Shown: piece by piece, positions 1 through 10,788 of the stretch
Layout of the letters: each line of letters begins with the position of its first letter
How positions within the stretch are numbered: position 1 is the first letter of the stretch
Assembly: GCF_001690655.1 (NCBI RefSeq)
Contig: NZ_LZHQ01000023.1
Location: forward strand, 1-39,766
Length of the DNA stretch: 39,766 nt
Direction: 5' to 3'
DNA from: Gilliamella sp. Occ3-1
Lineage (GTDB): Bacteria > Pseudomonadota > Gammaproteobacteria > Enterobacterales > Orbaceae
The notes under the pieces: model-generated
Told to the model about the DNA's origin: nothing
Seen by the model: only the letters and a program-made list of their open reading frames with translations
The model's database searches: none
Made by a program: the position numbers and the translations under genes

Positions 1-728
<728 letters not shown>

Positions 729-834
729 AAAGTTTGATGCTCAATAACTGTCTCTGACATATTCAAATGAATCTTCAGTGTCACTTATCAAGACTTAATT
801 TTTTAGTCCGTAGACTTTAATCTTTTGTCTCGCA

Positions 835-876
835 AGTGCCCACACAGATTGTCTGTTTCTTCTTTTTAAAGAGCTG
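835..876 (-). promoter_or_regulatory. rrn leader antitermination region (boxA and boxC-like)
   Basis: On the minus strand the leader contains GCTCTTTAA (866-874), the boxA core bound by NusB/NusE in rrn antitermination. It is followed by CAGACAATCTGTGTGGGCAC (about 836-855), which closely resembles the enterobacterial leader segment after boxA. The position about 110-150 nt before the mature 16S 5' end fits a ribosomal RNA operon leader. Confidence 0.8.
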
Positions 877-935
877 ACAGCTTATATTCCTCATCAACTT
901 TTCGTTGACTTAGTTCTCTGTCTCAAGGGTTGCGT

Positions 936-964
936 ATACTACGCTACACCTTTTTATTCGTCAA
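936..964 (-). promoter_or_regulatory. rrn P2 promoter
   Basis: TTGACG (959-964) and TAGTAT (936-941), read on the minus strand, are separated by 17 bp. They lie about 110 bp downstream of the stronger P1. The arrangement matches the tandem P1/P2 layout of enterobacterial rRNA operons. The call rests on motif match and position. Confidence 0.65.
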
Positions 965-1045
965 GATCTTTTTTAAATTTTTTTGATCTCACTTTACCAC
1001 CAACTTTCCGCCTGCTTGTCGCTGACTGCGTGTCAGTGGATGCGC

Positions 1046-1073
1046 ATTATAGGGGCTTAAAATTTTTGTGCAA
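1046..1073 (-). promoter_or_regulatory. rrn P1 promoter
   Basis: TTGCAC (1068-1073) and a perfect TATAAT (1046-1051) are separated by 16 bp on the minus strand. They are followed by a GC-rich discriminator GCGCATCC, as in E. coli rrn P1, where this discriminator gives stringent and initiating-NTP control. An AT-rich tract lies upstream where a UP element would be. Confidence 0.82.
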
Positions 1074-1263
1074 GTATTAATTTTAATTTTATTCTCGTTT
1101 GCATCTTATTTGTTCAAATCGAATTATTTAATACATCTTATGTAAACAAATCAAAAATTCTTTTATATAAAAAAACAATGTGTTATTTTAAACTATATCC
1201 TAAATACAAAACTCAAATAAAAATATTTTAAATAATACCCAGTCAAATAATAAATGATATTAT
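1074..1263. other. AT-rich spacer between rrn promoter and acyltransferase gene
   Basis: This very AT-rich segment shows no convincing gene. Its left part could contribute an UP element or Fis sites to rrn P1, but no specific site could be read. Confidence 0.5.
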
Positions 1264-2334
1264 CTAACGAATTCCACCAATAAGATATTTTGCTTTATTT
1301 TTAAAAATCAGCGTTATTATATTAGCAATAATGACACTTGCAATTAAAGTAGACACTAAAAAGATTAGTGCTCCTAAGGATGCTAACCAACCATTGTCGG
1401 TTTTGATTACATAACCTAGAGGAGAAATATACAGTAGCTGTTCGATTTCTAAAACAATAATTTCATGAATAAAATAGATAGGAAAACTAATATTTGCCAT
1501 ATAAGAAAAGAATTTATATAATCTCCCCTCATTCGTTTTATGATTCAGTCCATCTAAAAAATAAAGCGCTAATATAAATAAAATGATTTTTTGTAATGTA
1601 TCATAATAAAGTTTTTCTACACCTAAATGACTCATATAGCGATAAGCAAATGGAATGAAAAGACATAAACCAAAAAGAAATATGACTAAGAATAAATTAT
1701 CTTTGACTATTTTGATAATGGTTTGATAATTTTGTTTTATCATCATGCCAATTATATAAACTGGACCATAATGCAACAAATTTAAAATCGGTTTAGTAAA
1801 ATCAGGTTTAGTGAACATTACAACCCAAAACATAGAGATCAGACCAGCTACAATCAAACTCCTTTTCGACCAAAAATATAATAAAGGAGCCATTAAATAA
1901 ATAATGATAATCATCGGCATAAACCACAATGGTAACAGTTGTGTTCCTGTTAACATCATCCTAATTATTGAGCTAATAACACTAGATTCAGTCAATGAAT
2001 ACCACGGTAAATTAGATAAATACTGATAATGGAAAAAAATAAAACAAAAAATAGATACCGAAATATAAGGACACACGACAGTCTTAAATTTTGATAAATA
2101 ATAAGTTTTAGTATCAAATTTATAAGTTAGATGTTGAAATAAAAAACCAGCAATTAAAACAAAAAAAGTGGTAAAATTAAAGCAAAATAAATTTAAAAAA
2201 GAAAATAAATAACTATTAGCAATTAAATGAGTATTTTTAAATACACCTAAACAGTGGCTAAAAACAATCATTATAATTGCAACACCACGTAATACATGTA
2301 TAGAATGAATTTTTTCCGGTTTTTCTATTACCAT
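1264..2334 (-). CDS. acyltransferase 3 family membrane protein
   Basis: The 356-aa product is very hydrophobic with roughly ten predicted membrane segments. The N-terminal sequence IHVLRGVAIIMIVFSHCLG has the LRG...SH pattern of the acyltransferase_3 family (Pfam PF01757), in which the early Arg and His are conserved. Members move acetyl or other acyl groups across the inner membrane onto surface sugars such as O-antigen, enterobacterial common antigen or periplasmic glucans. The substrate cannot be read here. There is no clear Shine-Dalgarno before the ATG. The gene stands alone between the rrn promoter region and a small GNAT gene, without polysaccharide genes nearby. Family assignment is firm; the specific role is unknown. 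Confidence 0.85.
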   Translation of the reverse strand: MVIEKPEKIHSIHVLRGVAIIMIVFSHCLGVFKNTHLIANSYLFSFLNLFCFNFTTFFVLIAGFLFQHLTYKFDTKTYYLSKFKTVVCPYISVSIFCFIFFHYQYLSNLPWYSLTESSVISSIIRMMLTGTQLLPLWFMPMIIIIYLMAPLLYFWSKRSLIVAGLISMFWVVMFTKPDFTKPILNLLHYGPVYIIGMMIKQNYQTIIKIVKDNLFLVIFLFGLCLFIPFAYRYMSHLGVEKLYYDTLQKIILFILALYFLDGLNHKTNEGRLYKFFSYMANISFPIYFIHEIIVLEIEQLLYISPLGYVIKTDNGWLASLGALIFLVSTLIASVIIANIITLIFKNKAKYLIGGIR

Positions 2335-2469
2335 TTTGGATATTGTAAATGATGAAATAATTGGTTTATATTACAACATTTTCATATAATTAGAACTACA
2401 ATTTACAAAAATAAATATCCAAACAAAAAAAAAGATAAGATCTAAATTTATTATAAATCATTTCTAAAT

Positions 2470-2727
2470 CTAGTGTTTTCTAGCCAATTTCTTAATAGCA
2501 AACGAACAAATAGGGATAATTTCACGTTCTTCTTGCTTTAATTGTTTTAACACAAGGTTTAATAAATTATCAGCTACACCTTGACCTCGATACACAGGAT
2601 CAACGTAAGTATGATTGATAGTAGCTTTATCTTTTCCTATCCTTGTAAAGGTCATTTTAGCTATTTCTTTATTATTAGCATCACAAGCATAAAAACGATC
2701 ATTATCTTCTAAAAAATATAGTGTCAT
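2470..2727 (-). CDS. small GNAT-type N-acetyltransferase (YjdJ-like)
   Basis: This 85-aa protein has the compact single-domain architecture of the N-acetyltransferase_CG group (Pfam PF14542). Residues around 35-55 read TINHTYVDPVYRGQGVADNL; the RGQGVA segment is the acetyl-CoA pyrophosphate-binding loop of the GNAT fold. The C-terminal PICSFAIKKL matches the usual end of this family. Biological substrates are unknown. It is transcribed alone, upstream of the acyltransferase gene and downstream of the pfkA terminator. Confidence 0.82.
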   Translation of the reverse strand: MTLYFLEDNDRFYACDANNKEIAKMTFTRIGKDKATINHTYVDPVYRGQGVADNLLNLVLKQLKQEEREIIPICSFAIKKLARKH

Positions 2728-2858
2728 AAAATTACCAATATAACATTGTAATTAGTTTACTGTGATTCACATCCATACTTGATTAATAAAAACTCTTTTA
2801 TTATTAAAAGAAGCCTAATTCCATATCGACTAATTTTAAAGGAGTTAGCAGATAAACA

Positions 2859-2903
2859 AATAGGTAAACTGTTTAAAATATCATTTTCAACAGTTTACCT
2901 ATT
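2859..2903. terminator. hairpin terminator after pfkA
   Basis: A perfect 15-bp inverted repeat (2859-2873 and 2889-2903) surrounds a 15-nt loop. Read on the minus strand, it lies about 50 nt past the pfkA stop and is followed by a T-rich stretch. It may also block transcription from the other side. Confidence 0.75.
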
Positions 2904-2949
2904 AATAAAACAATCAGATATTTATCTAATACTAATTATGCTTAAACAT

Positions 2950-3912
2950 TTAAAATAATCGTTTGGCTGTATTGTATAGATCCATATCAAATGGACGCTT
3001 CATATTATTGATAGCATCTATAATATCATGATGTACTAATTTACCATTTTGTACGCCAACGCTTCTACCTGCATAGCCTTGTTGCAGTAATTCAACTGCA
3101 TAAGCACCCATACGAGATCCCAAAATACGATCATAAGGGACAGGAGAACCGCCACGTTGAACGTGCCCTAATACTGTGGCACGAGTTTCGTGATGAACAG
3201 CAGCTTCAATGTCTACTGCAAGTTGATTTACATCACACATATGTTCTGTAACAGTCACAATTGCATGTTTTTTACCTTTTGCAAAACCTAGCTTAATTTC
3301 TTCGATTAGATCTTCCTTCGTATAAGAAACCTCTGGAATAATCATAAATTCACAACCACCAGCAACTGCTGCATTTAAGGTTAAATCACCACAATCTCGC
3401 CCCATTATTTCAATGACTGAAATTCGGTTATGTGAAGAACAAGTATCACGTAATCTATCGATTGCTTCAACAGCAGTACTAAGCGCAGTAAAATAACCTA
3501 TAGTATAATCAGTACCACGAATATCATTATCAATGGTTCCTGGTAAACCAATACATGGAAAACCTTCTTCAGTTAATCGCATTGCACCCATATATGAACC
3601 ATCACCACCAATAACGACTAAAGCATCAATTTGATGTTTTTTTAGATTAGCAATGGCTTTTTGTCTTACAGCTTTATCTTTAAATTCTGGAAATCTAGCC
3701 GATCCAAGAAATGTACCACCACGAGTAATAATATCAGATACACTTGAACGCTTTAATTGAACAATGCGATCTTCGCAAAGTCCCATATAACCATCATAAA
3801 CACCAAAAATATCCAACCCTTCTGATAATGCTGTTCTCACTACTCCTCGAATAGCAGCATTCATTCCTGGAGCATCGCCACCACTTGTTAAAATACCTAT
3901 TTTTTTTATCAT
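2950..3912 (-). CDS. pfkA: ATP-dependent 6-phosphofructokinase
   Basis: The enzyme phosphorylates fructose 6-phosphate to fructose 1,6-bisphosphate with ATP, the committed step of glycolysis, as a cytosolic tetramer. At 320 aa it has the normal length of bacterial PfkA. Visible motifs are [11 protein letters not shown] (10-20), the IGGDGS ATP-binding loop (101-106) and PGTIDND (124-130), whose first Asp (128) is the catalytic base. The effector and substrate region [10 protein letters not shown] follows. The ATG is preceded by a GGAG-type ribosome site. fieF lies upstream on the same strand with an approximately 90-bp gap, as in enterobacteria, where fieF neighbours pfkA. Confidence 0.97.
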   Translation of the reverse strand: MIKKIGILTSGGDAPGMNAAIRGVVRTALSEGLDIFGVYDGYMGLCEDRIVQLKRSSVSDIITRGGTFLGSARFPEFKDKAVRQKAIANLKKHQIDALVVIGGDGSYMGAMRLTEEGFPCIGLPGTIDNDIRGTDYTIGYFTALSTAVEAIDRLRDTCSSHNRISVIEIMGRDCGDLTLNAAVAGGCEFMIIPEVSYTKEDLIEEIKLGFAKGKKHAIVTVTEHMCDVNQLAVDIEAAVHHETRATVLGHVQRGGSPVPYDRILGSRMGAYAVELLQQGYAGRSVGVQNGKLVHHDIIDAINNMKRPFDMDLYNTAKRLF

Positions 3913-4005
3913 TTAAAATAACTCCAAATTATTAACTTTTAGTTATTATAGAGTCTTAACAGATATCTAACAATAGAAGATAAAGGCTATTTTTGATTAA
4001 TTTTT

Positions 4006-4902
4006 CTACTTCATCATTTCGATAGGTACAACAGAAATCGGATCTTGATGAATAATTACTGTTGCAGGAGAAAATTCCTTAGAAATATGTTTTTCAATAG
4101 CATCAGCAATGGCATGAGCAGTGATTAAAGGCATATCATCATCTAATTCAAGATGCAATTGAATAAATTTGAGAGGGCCTGCTTGGCGGGTCTTTAGATC
4201 ATGAAAACCTCTAACATCTGGATATGAAGCAACAATTTCAGCTATTCGCAAATTATCACTATCTGGTAAAGCGTGATCTAATAGGTCTTTAATTGCATTG
4301 TGTGCAATGTGATAAGCATTATAACAAATATACAAAGCAATAAAAAATGCAAAGGCCGCATCAGCATAAGTAATGCCATACCAACTTAAACAAAGTGCAA
4401 TTATAACAGCAATATTCAACAACATGTCGGAAGAATAATGCAACATATCGGCTTGAATAGCATTACTTTTAGTGATTTTTACAACATATCTTTGATATAA
4501 AACAAGAATGCATGTTACTACAGCACAAACAGTTGAGACAATAATCCCCAATAAAGGTTCCTGTAGTTCATTCGGATAAATAAAAGAGCGAATACTAGAA
4601 AGTAACAAAATTATTGCAGAACCAATAATAAACGCGCTTTGTAATAATGCTGCCAAAGATTCTGCCTTGCCATGACCAAAGGTATGATCAGCATCTGCGG
4701 GTTTTAGTGCATAACGAACTAAAAAAAAGTTAACACCAGAAGCAAGTAAATCGATACTTGAATCTAATAATGAGGCAAATAAACTTATTGAACCGGTAAA
4801 CCAGCAAGTAATAAATTTAATTATAATTAATGAAATAGAGATTGAAACAGCACCTAGCGTTGCTCTTTTAACTAATTTTTCATACAAATGTGAATTTGAC
4901 AT
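4006..4902 (-). CDS. fieF: cation-efflux pump FieF (YiiP), CDF family
   Basis: This 298-aa cation diffusion facilitator exports divalent metals (Zn2+, Fe2+) against protons at the inner membrane. About six membrane segments fill residues 15-205, followed by a cytoplasmic C-terminal metal-binding domain. Membrane metal ligands fit the family: D47 and D51 in LLDSSIDLLASG, and the later HYSSD motif. His and Asp residues in the last 90 residues (such as LHLELDDDMPL) suit the dimerising domain. It starts 11 bp after the yajL stop, so it is probably co-transcribed with murA-yajL. Confidence 0.93.
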   Translation of the reverse strand: MSNSHLYEKLVKRATLGAVSISISLIIIKFITCWFTGSISLFASLLDSSIDLLASGVNFFLVRYALKPADADHTFGHGKAESLAALLQSAFIIGSAIILLLSSIRSFIYPNELQEPLLGIIVSTVCAVVTCILVLYQRYVVKITKSNAIQADMLHYSSDMLLNIAVIIALCLSWYGITYADAAFAFFIALYICYNAYHIAHNAIKDLLDHALPDSDNLRIAEIVASYPDVRGFHDLKTRQAGPLKFIQLHLELDDDMPLITAHAIADAIEKHISKEFSPATVIIHQDPISVVPIEMMK

Positions 4903-4913
4903 TTAGTGCCTAT

Positions 4914-5492
4914 TTATTGATAGGATTCAATCCCCAATGGAAGAACTAGCTGCCGAGCGATCTCCGCTGCTTTCATTTCACCTAACAACACAGCAATAAT
5001 TTTTAAAGCAAAATCAATAGACGTTGCGGGACCTTGGCTAGTAATAACTTTATACGACTCATCAAAATAAACCCTATCGGACTTCCAATTTTTAAACGCC
5101 TCTTTAGTGGTTGGATAACCGGTCATATATGCGTGTGGAAATAAACTATGATGTTGTAAAACCATAGCAGGAGAAGCACAGATTGCAGCAACAATACCGC
5201 CACTCTGGTGTGTTTGTTTCAATTTTTCGATCAACAATGGACAATCTCGAAAATTTTCAGCACCTTTAACACCTCCAGGTAAAACTACAACATCAAAATC
5301 AATGTATTGAACATCCGAAAGCATTTTTTTAGCCAAAATAGTTACTCCTCGAGAACATTCAATTTCACGAGTACTTGAGATACTAGCGGTAGTAACTTTA
5401 ATATCAGCTCGGGTTAATAAATCTATTGTGGTTACCGCTTCTGTTTCTTCACAACCATTTGATAGAAAAACCAATGCTTGTTTTATCATCAT
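4914..5492 (-). CDS. yajL: DJ-1/PfpI family protein YajL
   Basis: YajL is the bacterial DJ-1 (PARK7) homologue, described as a chaperone and deglycase-type stress protein with an oxidation-sensitive cysteine. The protein is about 192 aa. It shows the N-terminal Glu (NGCEETEAV), the LPGG segment and the nucleophile-elbow Cys near residue 105 in AAICASPAM. I choose the ATG at 5492 or the adjacent one at 5489, because AAAGGAA at 5497-5503 is a good ribosome site for them. A TTG at 5510 upstream would place that site inside the gene. murA ends the other side of a 48-bp gap and fieF follows after 11 bp. Confidence 0.9.
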   Translation of the reverse strand: MMIKQALVFLSNGCEETEAVTTIDLLTRADIKVTTASISSTREIECSRGVTILAKKMLSDVQYIDFDVVVLPGGVKGAENFRDCPLLIEKLKQTHQSGGIVAAICASPAMVLQHHSLFPHAYMTGYPTTKEAFKNWKSDRVYFDESYKVITSQGPATSIDFALKIIAVLLGEMKAAEIARQLVLPLGIESYQ

Positions 5493-5540
5493 TACGTTCC
5501 TTTTGAACAAAAAACTTACTAATTTTTTAGCGAAAATGAA

Positions 5541-6803
<1,263 letters not shown>

Positions 6804-6976
6804 TTATGCGTGACAAATTGGCGATTATTATAGAAGTTATTTACTAATAATTAAATGAATTTCATTAAAAAATTGAAAATATTACTTTTTTGAATTCACT
6901 AAAAACAACTAAAAATCAATAAGTTCAAAATTTTATCTCATTTTGAATCTAGTAAATAATTACGATTAATCAATGA

Positions 6977-7005
6977 TTGACTCAAACAAATTAGCGCCTT
7001 ATAGT
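6977..7005 (+). promoter_or_regulatory. candidate sigma-70 promoter for yjiX-yjiA
   Basis: TTGACT (6977-6982) and TATAGT (7000-7005) are spaced by 17 bp, giving a good sigma-70 promoter match. The predicted start leaves a leader of roughly 85 nt before yjiX. The rest of the 304-bp interval between divergent murA and yjiX (6795-7098) is AT-rich, with no other readable gene. Confidence 0.6.
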
Positions 7006-7098
7006 GAATATACTATTTTCACATATAATTTGGGTTATATAACATAGACCGCAAGGTGCCCTTATTTCAATACGATAATATTCAGTCGAGAGAAAAAT

Positions 7099-7296
7099 AT
7101 GTTTGATTCACTTGCCAAAGCAGGAAAATATCTTGGTCAAGCCGCTAAATTAATGGTTGGCATCCCTGATTATGATAATTATGTTCAGCATATGAAGCTC
7201 ACTCATCCAGAGCAAACGCCCATGACTTATGAAGAGTTTTTTAAAGAGCGCCAAGAGGCGAAATATAGTGGTAAAGGTGGGTTTAAGTGTTGCTAA
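7099..7296 (+). CDS. yjiX: YbdD/YjiX family small protein
   Basis: This 65-aa protein belongs to the YbdD/YjiX family (Pfam PF04328). It shows the family pattern of [18 protein letters not shown] at about 22-39, MTYEEFF, and a C-terminal Cys pair (FKCC). In enterobacteria these small proteins are encoded just after pyruvate or peptide transporter genes of the CstA/BtsT type and before yjiA. Here no transporter gene precedes it. yjiA starts 17 bp downstream, so the two are probably one transcript. Its molecular function is not established. Confidence 0.88.
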   Translation: MFDSLAKAGKYLGQAAKLMVGIPDYDNYVQHMKLTHPEQTPMTYEEFFKERQEAKYSGKGGFKCC

Positions 7297-7313
7297 CAAT
7301 TAATGGGGTATAA

Positions 7314-8354
7314 ATGACAAAATCTATTCCATCTTCATTATTGCCAGTCACTTTATTAACAGGATTTCTTGGTTCAGGTAAAACCACACTCATTAATTAC
7401 TTACTAACACATAACCATAACGAGAAAGTAATTATTATCGAAAATGAATTTGGCCCTGTAAATATTGATAGCAATTTACTAAATGTTAATAGCGAAATTC
7501 AAATCGTCGAAATGACTAATGGCTGTATTTGTTGTACGGTGCAAGGGGAACTTACTGAAGCATTACACAAATTACATGAAAAACGCTCAGCTGGTGAATT
7601 ACAATTTGATCGAATCATTATCGAAACAACCGGTCTTGCCGATCCTGCCCCTATTATTCAAATCTTTTTTATTGATGATTTAATTCGTGAAACAATTCAA
7701 CTTGATGCAATTATTACTCTTGTAGATGCTCAACATATTTTAAAACATCTTAATGAACATCGCGTTGCCCTATCACAGATTGGTTTTGCTGATCGTATTA
7801 TTTTAACTAAAACTGACTGTATCAATAACGAAAAAAAAGCAGAGGTAATTAATCGAATCCATAAAATTAATCATAAAGCGATTATATTTGAAGCTGTAAA
7901 AGGTCAGATCCCCAAATCGCAATGGCTTGATATACATGCCTTCGATCTCAGTGATGAATTAACAATAAATAAAGGATTTTTTGTTATCAATCCGACCCAA
8001 AAATTTGAAGCAGACTTTAAACCATTGCCACTACAAAAACAAGTGACGTCATCGGATGACAACGTTTGTTCATATCTTTTTGAAGCGGGTGAACTTGATC
8101 TAAAAAAAATCGGTGCATTTATGGAAAGTCTCGTCAAACAATATGGTAACGACATGTTACGCTATAAAGGTGTTTTAGCTATTAAAGATAATGATCAAAG
8201 ATTAATTGTTCAAGGTGTACATAAAGTTGTAGGATTTGACTATGGCTCACCTTGGCAAAACTCATCAGAAAGAATATCCAGATTAATAATAATTAGCCGC
8301 ACTCTACCATTTAATGAATTAAATGAAGCGTTTTTAAAAACAGTGGCAGATTAA
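7314..8354 (+). CDS. yjiA: COG0523 family GTPase YjiA (CobW-like)
   Basis: This 346-aa G3E-class GTPase is related to the CobW and ZNG1 metallochaperones. Residues 16-24 (GFLGSGKTT) are the Walker A loop. NGCICCT near 70 carries the CxCC metal-binding motif that defines the COG0523 group. LTKTD is the guanine-specificity motif. The C-terminal CobW_C domain spans roughly 240-340. YjiA-type proteins bind Zn, Ni or Co and couple binding to GTP hydrolysis; the client protein is unknown. It lies 17 bp after yjiX with a GGGG-type ribosome site. Confidence 0.92.
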   Translation: MTKSIPSSLLPVTLLTGFLGSGKTTLINYLLTHNHNEKVIIIENEFGPVNIDSNLLNVNSEIQIVEMTNGCICCTVQGELTEALHKLHEKRSAGELQFDRIIIETTGLADPAPIIQIFFIDDLIRETIQLDAIITLVDAQHILKHLNEHRVALSQIGFADRIILTKTDCINNEKKAEVINRIHKINHKAIIFEAVKGQIPKSQWLDIHAFDLSDELTINKGFFVINPTQKFEADFKPLPLQKQVTSSDDNVCSYLFEAGELDLKKIGAFMESLVKQYGNDMLRYKGVLAIKDNDQRLIVQGVHKVVGFDYGSPWQNSSERISRLIIISRTLPFNELNEAFLKTVAD

Positions 8355-8534
8355 AAAAATAAATTCATTAAAAAAGAACAATTACATCTAATTTTATACT
8401 GAAACATATAGTTACCGGAAACTTTTTTACAAGTTAACTGGCATAGATAAACTCTCATCTTTAATAGTCACACATAATTTAATTTGCTAACATAAACGGT
8501 TTTTTAAATATGATAAAACAAACTATACAATAAT

Positions 8535-9587
8535 ATGGATTACGATATAGCAATTATAGGCCTTGGACCAGCTGGCAGTACGCTAGCCCGTTTACTGAGT
8601 CCTTCATTCAAAGTCATTGCATTAGATACAAAGCATAAAACGGAAAATGAAGGATTTCATAAACCTTGTGGCGGGCTATTAGCAGATGATGCTCAAAAAG
8701 CCTTTGCTAGGCAAAATATAAACTTACCGGCTGATATTTTAACTGATCCTCAAATTTTTAATGTCAGAACTTATGACTTACAAACCAAACTTGTTCGCAA
8801 TTATCAGCGGAGTTATGTAAGTTTTGATCGGCACAAATTTGATCTGTGGCTAAAGTCACTAATACCATCAAATGTAACCGTTCTTCATAATACACTCTGT
8901 AAAGAAGTAAGGCGTATTATTGATGGTTATCAGATCACTTATCTTGATGAAAATAAAATTGAACACAACGCCACTGCCCAATATGTAGTCGGTGCTGACG
9001 GTGCCAATTCTCTGGTTAGACGAATGCGATATCCTCAGCATACGATAAGACAATATGTAGCGATACAACAATGGTTTACAGAGCAACATCCAACGCCATT
9101 TAATTCTTGTATATTCGACAATGAATTAACCAATTGCTACTCTTGGAGTATTTCAAAAAATGGTTATTTTATTTTTGGCGGTGCTTTTCCTAAAAAAGTA
9201 GCGAATGAAAATTTTGACCAATTAAAAGAAAAATTAACTACACAAGGATTTATTTTTGGTAAACCTCTCAAAACAGAAAAATGTTTAGTGGTTTATCCAA
9301 ATCGGCTACGTGATTTTTATACTGGCAATGAAAATATTTTTTTAATTGGTGAAGCAGCTGGTTTTATTAGTGCAAGTTCGTTAGAGGGTATTAGCTATGC
9401 TTTGGATAGCGCTGAAATTTTAAGTAAAATATTAAATAGTGGCCATCCAAAACCTAATAAATGTTATTATCAACGTACAATACCATTGCGCTTCAAGCTT
9501 TATAGTAAAATTGTTAAAGCCAAACTATTAACAACTCCTTTGTGGCGTAAATTAATAATGAAAAGTAAGATTCAGCATATTGAATAA
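8535..9587 (+). CDS. cbrA: FAD-dependent oxidoreductase CbrA (geranylgeranyl-reductase-like)
   Basis: The 350-aa flavoprotein begins with the FAD-binding dinucleotide fold IIGLGPAGSTLA (7-18). It continues with GFHKPCGGLL, GADGANSLVRR and the second FAD motif FLIGEAAGFISASSLEGI. These segments resemble E. coli CbrA along its whole length. CbrA has been linked to colicin M tolerance, but its substrate is unknown; the fold is that of geranylgeranyl reductase-type enzymes. The gene is preceded by a 180-bp spacer and followed by can after 46 bp on the same strand. Confidence 0.88.
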   Translation: MDYDIAIIGLGPAGSTLARLLSPSFKVIALDTKHKTENEGFHKPCGGLLADDAQKAFARQNINLPADILTDPQIFNVRTYDLQTKLVRNYQRSYVSFDRHKFDLWLKSLIPSNVTVLHNTLCKEVRRIIDGYQITYLDENKIEHNATAQYVVGADGANSLVRRMRYPQHTIRQYVAIQQWFTEQHPTPFNSCIFDNELTNCYSWSISKNGYFIFGGAFPKKVANENFDQLKEKLTTQGFIFGKPLKTEKCLVVYPNRLRDFYTGNENIFLIGEAAGFISASSLEGISYALDSAEILSKILNSGHPKPNKCYYQRTIPLRFKLYSKIVKAKLLTTPLWRKLIMKSKIQHIE

Positions 9588-9633
9588 CTTAAAATAAAAA
9601 AATAATAATGAAATATATTGGAAAATATTAATT

Positions 9634-10293
9634 ATGTTTGATGTAAATGATTTAATCCGTTTTAACCACGAATGGTCAGAAAAAATAGAGCAAGAAGATC
9701 CTGAATTTTTTAAACACCTTGCAGTTGAACAAAATCCTAAATTTTTATGGATCGGCTGTTCAGACAGTCGTGTGTCAGCAGAGAAACTCATTAAGTTAAA
9801 GCCTGGTGAGTTATTTGTGCATCGTAATGTTGGTAATCTTGTAATACACACTGATTTAAACTGTTTATCAGTTGTTCAATATGCTGTGGATGTACTTAAA
9901 ATTGAAGATATCATTGTTTGTGGTCATTTAGGTTGTGGTGGAATTCGTGATGCGGTTGAAAATCCTGATTTAGGGCTAATTAATAACTGGTTACTGCATA
10001 TTCGTGATCTTTGGTTTCGAAACAGCTCACTTCTAGGGGAATTTCCTCCCGATATCCGTTTGGATGTTTTATGTGAACTTAATGTAATTGAACAAGTATA
10101 CAATCTTGGACACTCTACAATTATTCAATCTGCATGGCAACGAGGTCAAAAAGTTAATTTACATGGTTGGGTTTATGGGATTCATAATGGCAAAATTGCT
10201 GATTTGCATATCACTTCATCAAGTAGCGAAAATCTTGAAATTAACTACCGAGAAGCTATTTCTTATCTTCTAAATTTACATAAATCCCAGTAG
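9634..10293 (+). CDS. can: beta-class carbonic anhydrase
   Basis: The enzyme interconverts CO2 and bicarbonate, supplying bicarbonate for carboxylations in the cytosol. The 219-aa product matches E. coli Can. Zinc ligands are all visible: C42 and D44 in GCSDSR, and H98 and C101 in CGHLGCGG; R46 pairs with D44. The segment HRNVGNLV (63-70) is also typical. It probably shares a transcript with cbrA. The convergent nrdG ends 14 bp further on. Confidence 0.96.
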   Translation: MFDVNDLIRFNHEWSEKIEQEDPEFFKHLAVEQNPKFLWIGCSDSRVSAEKLIKLKPGELFVHRNVGNLVIHTDLNCLSVVQYAVDVLKIEDIIVCGHLGCGGIRDAVENPDLGLINNWLLHIRDLWFRNSSLLGEFPPDIRLDVLCELNVIEQVYNLGHSTIIQSAWQRGQKVNLHGWVYGIHNGKIADLHITSSSSENLEINYREAISYLLNLHKSQ

Positions 10294-10307
10294 TTAGCTC
10301 ATAATTC

Positions 10308-10772
10308 TTATTTAAAACGATGGATAATTTGATTGCTGCTCCCTCGCCACAATAGACGAGGATCAGCAAGTTCTTGTACAAATTTTCCATCAATTAACAC
10401 ATCAATATAAGGAATAACCGCTTGTTGTTCAGTTGTTAACTCATCAAGCTTATACCCAGTCCAAAGCCAGATATCTTTATTATCGCACTCAGATTTAACA
10501 CGTTGAACCAGTTTTAATATAGTTGCGACGTTTTGAGGATGCAAAGGATCACCGCCAGAAAGCGATAATCCTTGACGTTTTATTTCGGTATCTTGTAAAT
10601 CTTTAATGATTTGATCTTCAAGTGCTTGTGTAAATGGTAAACCAGAATTTACTCCCCATGTACTTTTGTTATAGCAACCTGGGCACTGATGTACACACCC
10701 GGCAACAAAAAGAACACAGCGAGTTCCTTCCCCATTAACAACATCAACTGGATAATAGCGATGATAATTCAT
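10308..10772 (-). CDS. nrdG: anaerobic ribonucleotide reductase activating protein
   Basis: NrdG is the radical-SAM activase that installs the glycyl radical on NrdD. The 154-aa protein carries the CX3CX2C cluster motif (C26, C30 and C33 in AGCVHQCPGCYN) that binds the 4Fe-4S cluster and SAM. It also has LSGGDPL, the radical-SAM GGE-like motif. It lies 16 bp downstream of nrdD in one operon, as in enterobacteria. Confidence 0.96.
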   Translation of the reverse strand: MNYHRYYPVDVVNGEGTRCVLFVAGCVHQCPGCYNKSTWGVNSGLPFTQALEDQIIKDLQDTEIKRQGLSLSGGDPLHPQNVATILKLVQRVKSECDNKDIWLWTGYKLDELTTEQQAVIPYIDVLIDGKFVQELADPRLLWRGSSNQIIHRFK

Positions 10773-10788
10773 AAATATTTATTGATTA

